Shown here piece after piece: positions 35,270-46,773 of a DNA stretch of 64,000 bases (its first letter is position 1; the number at the start of each line of letters is the position of its first letter). The translations under genes and the position numbers were made by a program. The stretch spans positions 353,994 through 417,993 of the forward strand of contig VUYV01000293.1 of the NCBI GenBank assembly GCA_008711295.1, given 5' to 3'. Under the pieces are notes generated by a model. That model worked only from the letters and a program-made list of their open reading frames with translations, did no database searches and was not told where the DNA came from. The DNA is from Anarhynchus alexandrinus. Lineage: Eukaryota > Chordata > Aves > Charadriiformes > Charadriidae.

Positions 35270-37183
35270 GGGAAGTTTTGCTTTGGAGTAGGATTAATCT
35301 GATGGCATGGACTGAATGCTCACTCACAGCTGGAGTACATCTGGAGTCCTCCTGGAGCACACCTTCCAGTCTAGTTTCATCAAAAAGGAATCCAATTCAA
35401 ATGCCCCAAGACGTGAACCAAAGCATAGGTAAGTGAGGAATTTGCTTAAAAAAATCTCATTTCTTATCCAAACTCAAACTCTAATGTAGATACACCTTCT
35501 GATGTATTTTAGGTTTCAAAGTATTTTTCTCGTGATATTTTGCAGAGAATGCTATATGTGCAGAACTGACAAAAAAGAAAGGGGGTATTTTTCTGTTTTA
35601 GTCCTTCTAGAAGAGGTTTTGCAGCACTGTTTGCAGTATGTAGGACGTTTCCTTCATCTACAAGTCTCTGCCGATTCATCAAATTGGAGAAAAACACACA
35701 AGGGGTTTGGACATGAGCAAATAGCGTATTATCAGAAGTCAACCTGTAAGGTAACTGCAAACAACTGATTACATTTATCTGTAGAGTCACTTTAGACTCT
35801 TCTTTCTTGACTTTGCTGGCAAAGGTGTGGAGAAATACTAGCGGACAAAGCATAGACTTCTGCTTTCCCACCTATAATCAGCTCCTCCATCAATAGATAC
35901 CGTCCTCATTAAGGGTTAATGTAGACGTGAAGGAGTTTTGTTGCTACTGTGTCTGCCCCTACTGGCAATTAGTCAACGGAGGATATTTAAGTAACACACT
36001 AAGTAAGCAATGTTTTTATGACAAGAACTTTTAAAGTGGGAACAAGAATATAGGTGGGTGTAAACTATTCTCTGAAGAAACAGAACGGTGATCTTTTGGC
36101 AGGGTAAAAATAGCAGGAAGGAATAAGGCAACACAGACTGTATTTTTTAAAAATATCTTTATAGTCAGTTCTCCGTTGCCCATGAATTTTTCCTGTCAAA
36201 GAGAAATTTATACAAACAAGCAGGTTTGCTGCATGTATAACTTGTATTACTCCTCACTTCACAGCTGCACTCGGCTTTTAATGTTGAAGCTTCTTCAGCT
36301 GGAATGACCTGTGCCCGCCTGGGTGCCCAACAGAAACCTTCTCTGTGGGCTACAAGAACACCACGATTAAAGGAAAGTTGGCTTCCCCTGAGTTTGAAAT
36401 CCCATTCGTAGGTAACAAAAATTACACACCCTATCTGTCTACTGACATGCATGCCGATGAGTATTAGACCATTATTTGATTTCAATCTTCTTTACCTTTG
36501 GGGTCTCTCCATGTATATAAAAATAAAAATAGTGGGGCTGCATTCCATGATACTGTACAGTTCCAAAACGGCAGCAAAATGCCCCCAGCTTTTACCTATA
36601 ATGATAACAAGCAGAAACCATAATGTCGTATCACTCTTGGAAAAACTCTTGACACTAGAAGTTCGTAATGTTAACACAATTCTTAGGACTTTTTAATTGC
36701 CTATGATGAAATCTGAAGAAAATTGTGGGGGGCTTTCCCAGAAAAGGAGTCAATTTTAAAGTGTTATGGTAAAACTTGCATGAACCAGACAGATTTTTCA
36801 TATGATCAAGGTGCGTTTTTTTATCATATCGCTGAGTTTAGAAACAAGTTTAAAATTCTGTGTGTGTTCCGTGTTACACTCCCCAGCTAGAGACACTGGT
36901 GGAAGAGTAAGTGACTTGAGGTGAAAACCTTTTCCTTAAAGTCAGTGCGAGTTCTGACGTTGATACAAGGAGCCACAGGTTTCCCTGCCATGTTCATGCC
37001 CAAACACAAAATATGTGTGGCAACCTACCTGAATTCTAGTCCATCTATTCTTTGAAGCACACCAGTGCTTGCTAGTTTGTCTCAGGTTTGTCTCCTTTCT
37101 ATTTGCGGGATTTCGCAAAGGGAGGCTTTTCAGCCAGATCAGCTCTCTGAAAAGGTTCTTAATTTGGGCACATCATCCCAGCA

Positions 37184-37486
37184 TCAGCACAAGCTGGGCA
37201 GGAGCTCATCAGCCTTCGTTTTTGATGGGTTTGAGTTGTTCTGTGAATCCCAGCCAGAGCTGATACGACAAATGACTAATCCCAGCATTGTGTAAGGCAG
37301 ACCCCGCTCTCCCTTCTGCGGGGCTTTTTTTTCCATCACCCTGTCTCGAGCTCTGGCGTGAATTTGTGCAGCTGCCTGGAGGACCAGCTTGGTGGACTGA
37401 GGCAGCAGAAAAACAGCCAGAAGGAACAAAAGAGCAGGATGATTCTTTAACTTCATCCACTGATCGGCCAGGCTTGTGAGAGACAT
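37184..37486 (-). other. unidentified 100-codon ORF with signal-like segment
   Basis: The minus-strand frame contains an internal methionine at codon 11 that begins MKLKNHPALLFLLAVFLLPQ: a basic start, an uninterrupted hydrophobic core and a polar exit, like a secretory signal. The rest (about 70 residues) is basic then polar, without a known motif. Both possible starts have a poor Kozak context (T or C at -3). The local sequence is GC-richer than its surroundings. A pyrimidine-rich antisense strand can imitate such hydrophobic runs, so chance is the leading explanation. Confidence 0.1.
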
Positions 37487-40400
37487 TAGAATCGTTTAAA
37501 TAGGCCTTTATTTAAAACAGAAAACAATTTCCATCAGATGAGAATAAAATAAAGCCTAAAACTGTGGAGTTCTTTTCCTTATAAGAAGCAATGAGCAAGT
37601 ATTATAGAGAATACTATAATAATAAAAAAAACACAAAGATTTCTGGGACACATCACTGCAAATTTGGGGGGTTGTATTTTTTCCTAAAAGAAAAAAAAAA
37701 TCCTTTTAAAGATGATCCTGTCAGAAGAACAAAAGAAAACTTTGATCTCCATAGAAAATAAAAGCATCTGGTATCTAATAAGAATTACAGTCTTACAGGT
37801 TTTTGTTTTTAAAGCTAAGCACATATTCAGTCAGGACTTGTTATATCTGACGTGTTTTTATATGTAACTAAGAAGGTGTGGATTCTATGGTTTTGTGGAA
37901 AGGCTTAAACACAAGCATGACCCTTTGAAGAAATTCAATACAGTCATAGGAAATACCATTCCCCTTATTTGACTACAGACAGAAAATGCATGTATTTTAC
38001 ACAGGATTGTTTTCAATTAATACAGTACCTCCAGTTAGTTCACCACATATTATATTTATACTGTCCCAAAGCAGAAGCAGAATAATGTACCTAGGGAACT
38101 GAACAGAGCAGCTTAGTTATGCTGAGTATTTTTCACACGTACCAAAGTACACTTATTAAAGAGAGGAGGTCACCTTTTTGAAACTCCAGGTCAACCGTCG
38201 AAAGGGAGCAAAAATCCAGAAGGAAACGTGGTGGTTTTCTGAAAATAATAAGGTATAATTTAAATTGTACTTGACTAGAAACAAAGAAAAATTATAAAGG
38301 AGACGTTTGAAATGCTGGAGAGTTACTTCAGGTTCCTTATGAGAGCAAGTGCTCTCAGGGAAAGTAAAAAATGTCATTTGTCTCTGTATAACCATTCATA
38401 GCAGATGAAAAAAGAGTTGATTTATGTTCAGCCCCTCCTCCCTTTTTCTCTTTGTTAAAAGCAAAACAACCCCTAACAACCACTTAAAATACATACCAGC
38501 CACTCGTGTTGTTGAAGCACTTGACCTTAAGTTTGATAACCTAAAAGCCACCTTCTGTCTCCTCTGCTGGAAATGCGGTGGGATTCGTTGTCTGAGTGCT
38601 CACAAAGCATGGACGTAGCTGTTGAATGAACACACGACTTACGGTCAAATACTTCTTGAACAAAGTGAATTAACATGGTCATTATCTGTGTTTTTCCTTC
38701 ACTTATTTGCTATAATTGAAATAGCTCTAGCTGTCTTTACTGTAACAAGGCTTACATTGCTCTCCGAGGGACTCTCGCTGCACTATGCTCATTGCATCAT
38801 CTGCAGCTATGATTGTTGTCACCAATAAAAGCAGAATGCAGATAAACAAAGATATATTTTTAACACTGTGAATAGAAGTACTTATCACAAATGATATAAT
38901 TTATAGACCATAACATCAAAATTGCAAGTTATGATACGACATTCATTTAAACTATTACACGAATTAAAAAAGTGAAATTTTTCATTTGCTAAATGAAAGG
39001 GTCATTACAAAGATATATATCAATTACACAGTGACAAGCTCAGCTCTTAGTTCACTTCGCTCATCTGTGTATATAATTTCAAACTATACCAATTGTTCCA
39101 AATGTTTTATGAACCTTAACTATCTTTAAATTATCACCGCTTGAGAAATATAATTCCTTCCATTTCACTACTTGGAAATATGGAGCAGTAGGAAATTATC
39201 ATATTATTGGGGGTTACTGACCCAGAGGTCAGATCGTGGTATAGTCACCACCAATCACTACAATTAATTCCCAGTGCAGCTGGTCCCTAATACATACCTT
39301 ATACATGTCTTGATCTGTCTTTGCATTAAGATTATCGAAATATAAACTTGTTTTTAGCTACCAGCTTTAAAGTTATTTGCCAAAGTAGTAGCATCTGTGT
39401 TAGACACAAGATTAATATTCATGGCTTTCCTGTTATTGCTTCTCATTCGTAACACTTACACTGTAATAAACTAACATCTGTATCTCAAATAACTGAGAAC
39501 GATCTTAAATTAAACAAACATGGCGTAGCATATCCTGATGTAAATATGTTGTGTTTGTTTCTCAGATTGATTTTTTGCTGTGGCAAACGTCTGCGTTTCA
39601 AGTCACCCGAACCGCTGTTGTTTGCACAGGTACACCAGCACCAGAGGCACTGAGTTTTGAAATATTTTTGCATGACAAAATAACCGAGTAAAACATATTT
39701 CACAAAGTGAATATAAATGTGCTTTAAGCAAAAATACCGAACAAGTGAAAATCTGAGCAAGCTGGTGAAACAGGAAAAGACATTTCTGACGTCACAGTTC
39801 TAGATCAGAGTCCTGTACAGAAAATGCTGTGAGAAATATCTCTCTTGATAAGACCTCAGTACATTTCCTCTGTCAGCTCCCAGCGTGGTGCTTTTCTAAT
39901 TGCAGGCTAAACATAGACAGCCAACAGATGAATTAAATATTCCTATTATTCCAACTCAGTTAGGTCCCACTGGATGTCTCCTACAACTGGACTCACACAC
40001 ACTCTTGTGATTTATTTTTTTTAAAGCATTTAATTGCTTAATGAGTGGGTTTGGTACTTAACATTTTGACTGTCCAATTCAATGTCATTTTTACACACCA
40101 AACTCTTCAAATCCAGTCTTTCAGCTGTATGCTTAACAGAGAACTATTGTGCCATCTTGACTTCACTTCTTGTATATCTTAAGTCATGATAAGGATCGAT
40201 GGAATCGGTTTTCCTAATACATTAGCTCTGTTTTAATTTAATCTGTTAATTGTTTCAGTGTGTTTCCCTGATACTGCCCAAAAACACTATGCAAGTTTGT
40301 GCCACAAGTGCCGTAATGAAAATTGCAAGCGCTGAGGTGGTATCAACACAAAGAGCTCATGCTCTTTAGATGAGGGAAAGTTATACTGTGTGTTTCTGCA

Positions 40401-43400
40401 GGAGGGCTTTTAAAAAGAGATACTTGCTGAAAAATTAAAAAAAAAACAAAACCACGTGACATGCTGCAAAGTCAAATTGCGTTTATAAGGAAAGGCAGCA
40501 GTTATCTGTTTGCTGAGTAGAGTGAGCTTTGCTCACTTTGTCTCTTTTCTAGAAAGGTTTATTCCAAGGCAGGTTTAAATAATGGAAGAGAAAAAGCTGT
40601 ATGCTGACTTAAAACAGAGTCAGGCTGGTCAGTTCGGAACGTGACTCCTGGAGACTTATCAACAGCCACCGGATTTTGAAACATATTCTGTGGTACTTCA
40701 AGATGGAATTATCCGTTGAATCATATGGGTTAGATCAGATCAGTAAGTGGTCTTTCCCTGTCTAAACATTTAGGAATAATTATAGTCTTTTTTTTTTTTT
40801 TTCAATTTTTCACAGTTCCAGGTTCTTTACTGCCAGAGATACACATACTTGTTTGTTGGATACTAAATTAGCCAATTACTTATGCATATGCTTAAGTAAA
40901 TGATTGTGAACATTACGATATCCATGAAATATATCTTGATATTTAAGCTAAACTAATAATACTTTCTTTCTTTGTTGCATTCATGAAACATAGTTAAAGG
41001 AAATAAATAATTAACAGGCAGGAACCCAAGATTTTGAGAGCTTCAGGAGGGAATTTAGACTTCAAGAAAGTCAGAAAAAAATTTTCACAAATATTAGAAT
41101 CATCAGTTTGCAATTCAATTATTAGATATCAGCAAACAGGTTTTGTCTTTTTTAATACGTAATTACTCTTCAGTGTATTGAAGTCTAGCTTTTTTGTTTA
41201 AAAGAGCAGTAAATTTAGGGCTAATGATTTGCAAACAGTGTGCTATATTTTTCTATTTTTTTTAATTAATTTGTTATAATAAAGTGTGGATTTTCCTGTC
41301 TCTTTCAATCAGATGCTGATATTAATGCTGGTGCTTTGTCTTAATGGAAATATTGGCAAATTGGAAGTTTACAAAGAGATTAAAATTGACAAATAAGCAC
41401 CAAATGGGTTAGACACAAATGATCTTTTTTTTTTAATATGCCGAAGGGGGGGTTGGTGAGAAACTGTGTTGGTTTTATTTAATTTACAAGGAAATCTAGG
41501 GTGCTTATGGCAATAACATCAAAAATACTGTTGAGCCCTTACTTGTAAAATCTGACCTTTTCAAGGAACACACTTTACAGAGACCCTAAAAACTTCCATG
41601 ATGTACAGAGTATTTTCTCTAAAAGTTTACCTTATTTACTGTTTACTTTAAAAACAAACATTAACATCATAAATAAGAAGCAAATAAGCATGGATTAGTA
41701 TGCTGAACTGAATTCTGTTGTGGGTTAGAATTCTGACTTTATAATGTCAGTGCTAATTGACATTTAATTTGTTCTTTAATAATGTTGCTAAATCTCTGCT
41801 TCCTCATTAAATGGCGTATCGTGCTAAACATAAACAGAGGAAAAATTTTGAAAAACTGATCTTTGAACAGCCTAGAAAAGCATGAAATCATTATGTATGG
41901 TATGAAATACAATTGTATGTATTACATACAAGATTTTCAACTTTTGAAACCAGTAGGAATTTGCTGTTTTCTTCTAATAGGGACAGGATCAGCCCAAAGG
42001 TATTAAAATGCAAGCAACATTATAAATTAATAGCTCACTAACCAGGAAACGTGAGCTTTTGGATTGAAACCATAACCTTAACTCTTCCCCGTGGGCTGTG
42101 CGCAATATGATGATATGCAGTTCCATGATCACATAAAGTATTAAAAAATAAATGAGCAGAATCCCTACCACTTCCCCAAAAGAGGAAACATCTCGCCATA
42201 GCGCAGAATACTGTCTGCACACCTTTTAGTCCTCTCCAGCAGGTACAGGGCAGAAAGTTCCTGCGCGTCCAACAAAAGCACAGCTGGGAGGTGGCGTTCT
42301 TCATGGTTTGGATGAGCTGGTTTGTATCCCCCAAAAGGAAGAGCAGCATATTAAGGTGCTATCTATAATTTGTGTAAGCCTCAACACAAACCATTAGAGA
42401 ATTTCTTCTCACTTCAGCACCAGCTGATTAGAAAAAATGCAATGCTTCCAAATCCCATATGTGTTATTAACGAAAAGATCCTTTACATGAAACAGAGGAG
42501 AAATACTTGAGGTGGTTTCATATATTACCTTACACATTTTGTTTTGTACCTTCTTGCATAACATTCAAAACACCTGTTAATGTAAAATCAATTTTATGAG
42601 TCACTTCTAAGCCATCACTGATTGATGCATGTAAAATAATATATGCCTTCCTGTAAAATAAGTCTATTCTACTGCATAAAAACTATAATTTATTTTAAAG
42701 TAAGTTTCACTGTACTATTGTGGCCGTAAAACACATTCTCAATCAGATTATGTGAAAGGCATGGTTCAGCCCGTCATTCTTTGGTTACAGTAGATTTGCT
42801 GATGTCACATCAAAAGGCTCATTTGCAATCCTATTTCCCAGTTTTAATTACTTCTAGAGACCAGAGAATAATGATACATTTGCTAGAAATTCAGTTCTTC
42901 CAGTATTAATTCAGCCATTTCTTTTTGGTACTTTGTGTTCCATATAATAAATACAAAATTATGTTGTACTGGATGTTATCTGTATTCAAAGTGGAATGTT
43001 AATGGAAATAATTCTGCAATTTTAAGTATAGTCTCTGGAAAAATCTAAATCAAACATCTATTCTTTTTTTATTATTATTCCTTTTTTTTTTTTCCTCAGT
43101 ACACAGATAAGAGGAGATTCAAATTAGGGTATTCAGTTCCCTTTACAGCAGTTTTTCAGACGTGAAGGTTTTCTTCATTACTCCCCTTTCAGCAAAAATT
43201 AACTGTAACCACCATCCCATTACCTATCTTCTAAACAGTACACTAATGAAAACCATATCACCCAAGAGATAGCTCTACATGCTAATTCTACCTAAGCCTT
43301 CTTTGTAAAAAACTTCACTTTATTTTGAGCTAGCGAGTTGCTCAGAGAGCAAACACATGAAACTGAAGTTCTGATGAGAGCACGGGAGACCGAACTACCC

Positions 43401-43445
43401 CAGCCATGTCATCGTTGTGGGCTAGATCCAGAGCAAGTCACTCCG

Positions 43446-43678
43446 TATGAACATAAGGAAAAACTTCTTTCCTGTGAGGGTGGCAGAGCACTGGAACAGA
43501 CTGCCCAGAGAGGTGGTGGAGTCTCCTTCTCTGGAGGTATTCAAAACTACTACATCTCGCCTGGATGTGTTCCTGTGCAACTGCTGTAGGTGACCCTGCT
43601 CTGGCAGGGGGGTTGGACTGGGTGAGCTCCAGAGGGCCCTTCCAACCCTGACCATTCTGTGATTCTGTTTGTGATTCT
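43446..43678 (+). mobile_element. CR1 LINE, 5'-truncated, divergent subfamily
   Basis: Starts within the end of ORF2 ('ataaggaaaaacttctttcc', 'gagggtggcagagcactgg'), passes 'ggaggtattcaaaac', 'gtgaccctgctctggcag' and 'gggttggactgggtgagc', and ends with ATTCTGTGATTCTG followed by GTGATTCT. The ATTCTGTG rather than ATTCTATG tail and the 'tgaccctgctctgg' block set it apart from the copies at 46505 and 51880, so it belongs to another CR1 subfamily. No intact ORF. Confidence 0.93.
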
Positions 43679-44210
43679 TTGCCTTTTTATGTATTTATTT
43701 TTAATCAGTATCAAATTCATTTGCTATTGTGTGGCTGAGGTTTATTAAGCACAGCAACAGTTTATCAACAGTGGCACAAAAATTACCATTTTGCTGTGAG
43801 AAAATGATCATCAAGTCTCTGCCTTACGTATTACAGGTCTTTTCTGCTCTTTCCTCTCCCGCTCCTTGTACACATCCCTGGTTAGCACCATCAGCTGCCC
43901 GAGTTCGACAGATGCTTCCACTGCACTTCAGGGACATTGCCATTTTGAGAGATTTACAGGTCTACTTTAGAGCACTGCAGAGAAAAACACCGAGCACAGT
44001 GTTGTAGCTGAGCGTCCCGCTATCTCCGCAGAGGCACGTGGAGGGTGATTTCTTTTGCTGTCAGGTTTTAGTATTTCTTTGGAAGACTCCTGGGCAAACA
44101 GCCCAGAACAGCAGCGGGTCGGGGGTGAGCTACTGGCTCCTAAGCGAACCTAGAAAAAGCCCTGTCCTCCATGCCACCACTTGTGAAACGCTGAAGCCTG
44201 GGTGGTCATT

Positions 44211-44233
44211 ACCGTATGCTAACACCATACGGT
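44211..44233. repeat. inverted repeat, 8-bp arms, CpG-containing
   Basis: ACCGTATG, then CTAACAC, then CATACGGT. Perfect arms, a seven-base loop and one CpG in each arm. Symmetric CpG-containing arms are less expected by chance than the AT-rich palindromes elsewhere in the window. Confidence 0.8.
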
Positions 44234-44554
44234 GCCTGCTAGACCTGACAACTCGTCTACCATGCTGTAGATGGTGGTGTCCTTGCTTAGAGGAGGTGTT
44301 AGGCACTTGTGAGCGAAGCACCACTGCACAACAAAGGAGAAAGACAGCTTAATCTAAGTAGGAGAAAACTTTGGAGGTTTCTTTCTGTACTAGCACAAAA
44401 TGCCTGTTTGCTCCATGCTACAGGTGCATTGCAGTTTGAGTCGGTACAAAGCAGTAGTCTTTGTAAAAACTCTCTAGTTTACAATATATAGAAGTTCTGG
44501 TATGGTAATGTGGTGACAAAATACAGTCCTTTCCATTTTCCAATACTAAAAAAC

Positions 44555-44570
44555 ATATATATATATATAT
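44555..44570. repeat. (AT)8 microsatellite
   Basis: Sixteen bases of alternating A and T. Confidence 0.9.
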
Positions 44571-46504
44571 GATCTGAGAAAACGGTCCACCCACTTATTT
44601 CAAACCTTGTGTGAAATATTACTGTGTCAGAACACATTTAACTGAGTTTGGAGAGGGGCAATTAAGGGCAATTTTAAACAGAACAATTGAAATGTTATCT
44701 AAGCATCAAAGGCAATTATAAAAATTCTGCCCTTGAGTCAGGTTTCATCGTAAAAGGAAAATTACAAATGAGAAATGTAGTCTCCTCTCAACACTAAAAT
44801 CTGTTTTGTTGGGTTCCACTGGGTTTACAACATCTTTATACACATGTGTATTCTCTTTCATCACCCTTTCTCATCATTAAGTAATAACCTATAATGATAA
44901 TTAATATCTGTTGTGAAGAGATTGCTGTCTTCCCTGGAGTCGTCCCTAAAATTATTAACAAAGTGAAAAAAGAATAGAGATTTTCCCTGAAAATGCTCAG
45001 AACTAAATCTTTGTAACAGTAGGAATATTGTTCTTAAGGCAGCTCTTTCACCAAAAGTAGATCTATGTTGGAACACCCGTGAAGTTAAGCACGGCCTGAA
45101 ATGCAGAACTATTCTGGAAGACAATGCTGCTCCACGAGAGTAATAAGAATCCTGCCCTGCAGGCACCACGTGCATTGGCATCACCGGCAGTAGCAGAAAT
45201 TTAGTCTTGGACACAAAGTCGTCTCAGAAGAAAAATGATTTTCTGTCTGATGTTACAAATAGACTGGAAGATAAGGCTTTCTCCCGTAAAGGAACTCAGA
45301 GGCTCAGGTAAATGCCCTTTTTTTATAACACCACCGAAACCTTACGGCATAGGCAGAGCAGTTCTCCCAGCACCATACAAGGGACAGATTTCTGATTGTT
45401 GCACAAAAGAAACTATTACAGTTTTGGTTTATGAGTCATACAGTGGATTGATGAAGAACAAAAAAAAAAAATATCTAACAGATAACTACGTAACCACATA
45501 TTGGATATGGATGGGACAACAGAAACAAAGGAATACATCCAGAATATGTGTTCTCTAAGTGTCTGTCCTTTCCCATGTGTACCGGCACATACTTTCGGAA
45601 TTTCTTCAGTTTGCCTGCACAGGCTCAAAGCCTTGCGTGCTGCTACTCTCAGAATACAGTGTACATGGCTTTGTCTGTGTGCTGCCAACACCACCTGTTC
45701 TTTTCTTTTCCCTAAATCTGGAGCAACAGCTGATCAGTAGCCTCCTTTATTATTTCTCCCTTTATCTCAATGCAGTAAAGATGTTATATTTTAAATATAT
45801 TATAAATTATAATATTTTAAAGATATTATATAACCTGTTCTACCTCTGTAATTTTCAACAAATGTTTGCTCTACACATAAATATCTGTGAGTTTCTTACT
45901 CAGCATCTTCTTTTGTTAAATGTGAGCTCATAAAATCAACTGACATTTAAGGAAGAGCGTGCAGTAGTTTGGTGTAGTGCTGGGCTATGCAATAAATACA
46001 ATCAGTCTCAAACACAGCGAGAAAAAAAAAAGCGGCGAGGCTGAATTAATCCACATCTTCGCTGACTTGGATGAGACTACAGTAGTGCATTGAACTCGAC
46101 TTTTGAGGATCATCGTTTTCATTTGATTATCGCAGGCGTGTGCTACCAGCACACCCGTCTTTTGATGTGATGCCAGACAGTTGTTTGTGCTCTGCTTTGC
46201 TCCCATCATGTAAGGTTCACACGAACTTAGGAGCTCAGTATATTCTCACCTCTGTGGCCTGCTGCCTAAAATCACTTCCAGGCACCATTAAGCAGAGGGC
46301 TGAAAGCCCTTCCATGAACGCCTGCCTGTCTGAAACTCACAACTTACCAAATCTCTTACCTGTGTGTGGAATGGACAGGAGGCAGTAGGATGGCAAGGGG
46401 TAATCTCCTCTCAGTCATGATAAAAGACAATGATGATCAGCATTGGGTAAGAAAGGAAAGGTTGATATGTGTGACACAGCAAATCATGAGACTTCCTTAT
46501 TTGA

Positions 46505-46773
46505 ATAGGGCAAGGGGGAATGGCTTCAAACTGGAAGAAGGCAGATTTAGACTAGGTATTAGGAAGAAATTCTTGACTGTGAGGGTGGTGAGACACTGGC
46601 CCAAGTTGCCCAGAGAAGCTGTGGCTGCCCCATCCCTGGAGGTGTTCAAGGCCAGGCTGGATGGGGCTTTGAGCAACCTGGTGTGGTGGGAGGTGTCCCT
46701 GCCCATGGCAGGGGGGTTGGAACTCGATGATCTTTAAGGTCCCTTCCAACCCAAACCATTCTATGATTCTATG
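46505..46773 (+). mobile_element. CR1 LINE 3' end with intact ORF2 C-terminus
   Basis: The frame from about 46505 to the stop at 46735-46737 is open and reads the last ~77 residues of the CR1 ORF2 protein (RGNGFKLEEGRFRLGIRKK, then [19 protein letters not shown]). The 3' UTR is very short and ends CCATTCTATGATTCTATGG. Reverse transcriptase and endonuclease are absent, so it cannot move by itself. It matches the copy at 51880-52548 closely in the shared part. The intact frame suggests a relatively young insertion or luck over a short length. Confidence 0.95.

Larger units (their letters stand above)
29501..43445. other. 14-kb anonymous non-coding region
   Basis: No gene, CR1 or LTR recognised over almost 14 kb, an unusually repeat-poor stretch within this window. 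It holds scattered palindromes, a purine tract, a CA repeat and weak open frames at 35509-35871 (minus), 36165-36485 (minus), 37184-37486 (minus) and 42038-42349 (minus). Some AT-rich blocks, such as 31395-31575, contain clustered SOX-like and E-box motifs and may be conserved non-coding DNA. Conservation cannot be judged from one genome. Confidence 0.55.
43679..46504. other. anonymous DNA with patchy GC-rich parts
   Basis: The part at about 43980-44340 has raised GC and about a dozen CpG, an 8-bp-arm hairpin and open plus-strand frames (43729-44007, 44038-44352) without recognised motifs. Around 45235-45558 a 107-codon plus-strand frame is open and moderately protein-like, with a possible donor (GGCTCAG then GTAAAT) inside. 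45783-45835 is almost pure A/T. Nothing here can be called a gene. Confidence 0.5.

Noticed and set aside
36165..36485. 106-codon minus-strand ORF
   Set aside because: Some protein-like stretches but no recognised domain or clear splice sites; length is within what chance allows in this window.
45235..45558. 107-codon plus-strand ORF with a possible internal donor site
   Set aside because: Moderately protein-like, but there is no acceptor of quality, no motif and no supporting neighbour; too weak to list as an exon.
46366..46737. 123-codon plus-strand ORF as a host gene
   Set aside because: Most of it is the C-terminus of CR1 ORF2; the first ~45 codons are unrelated flanking DNA.
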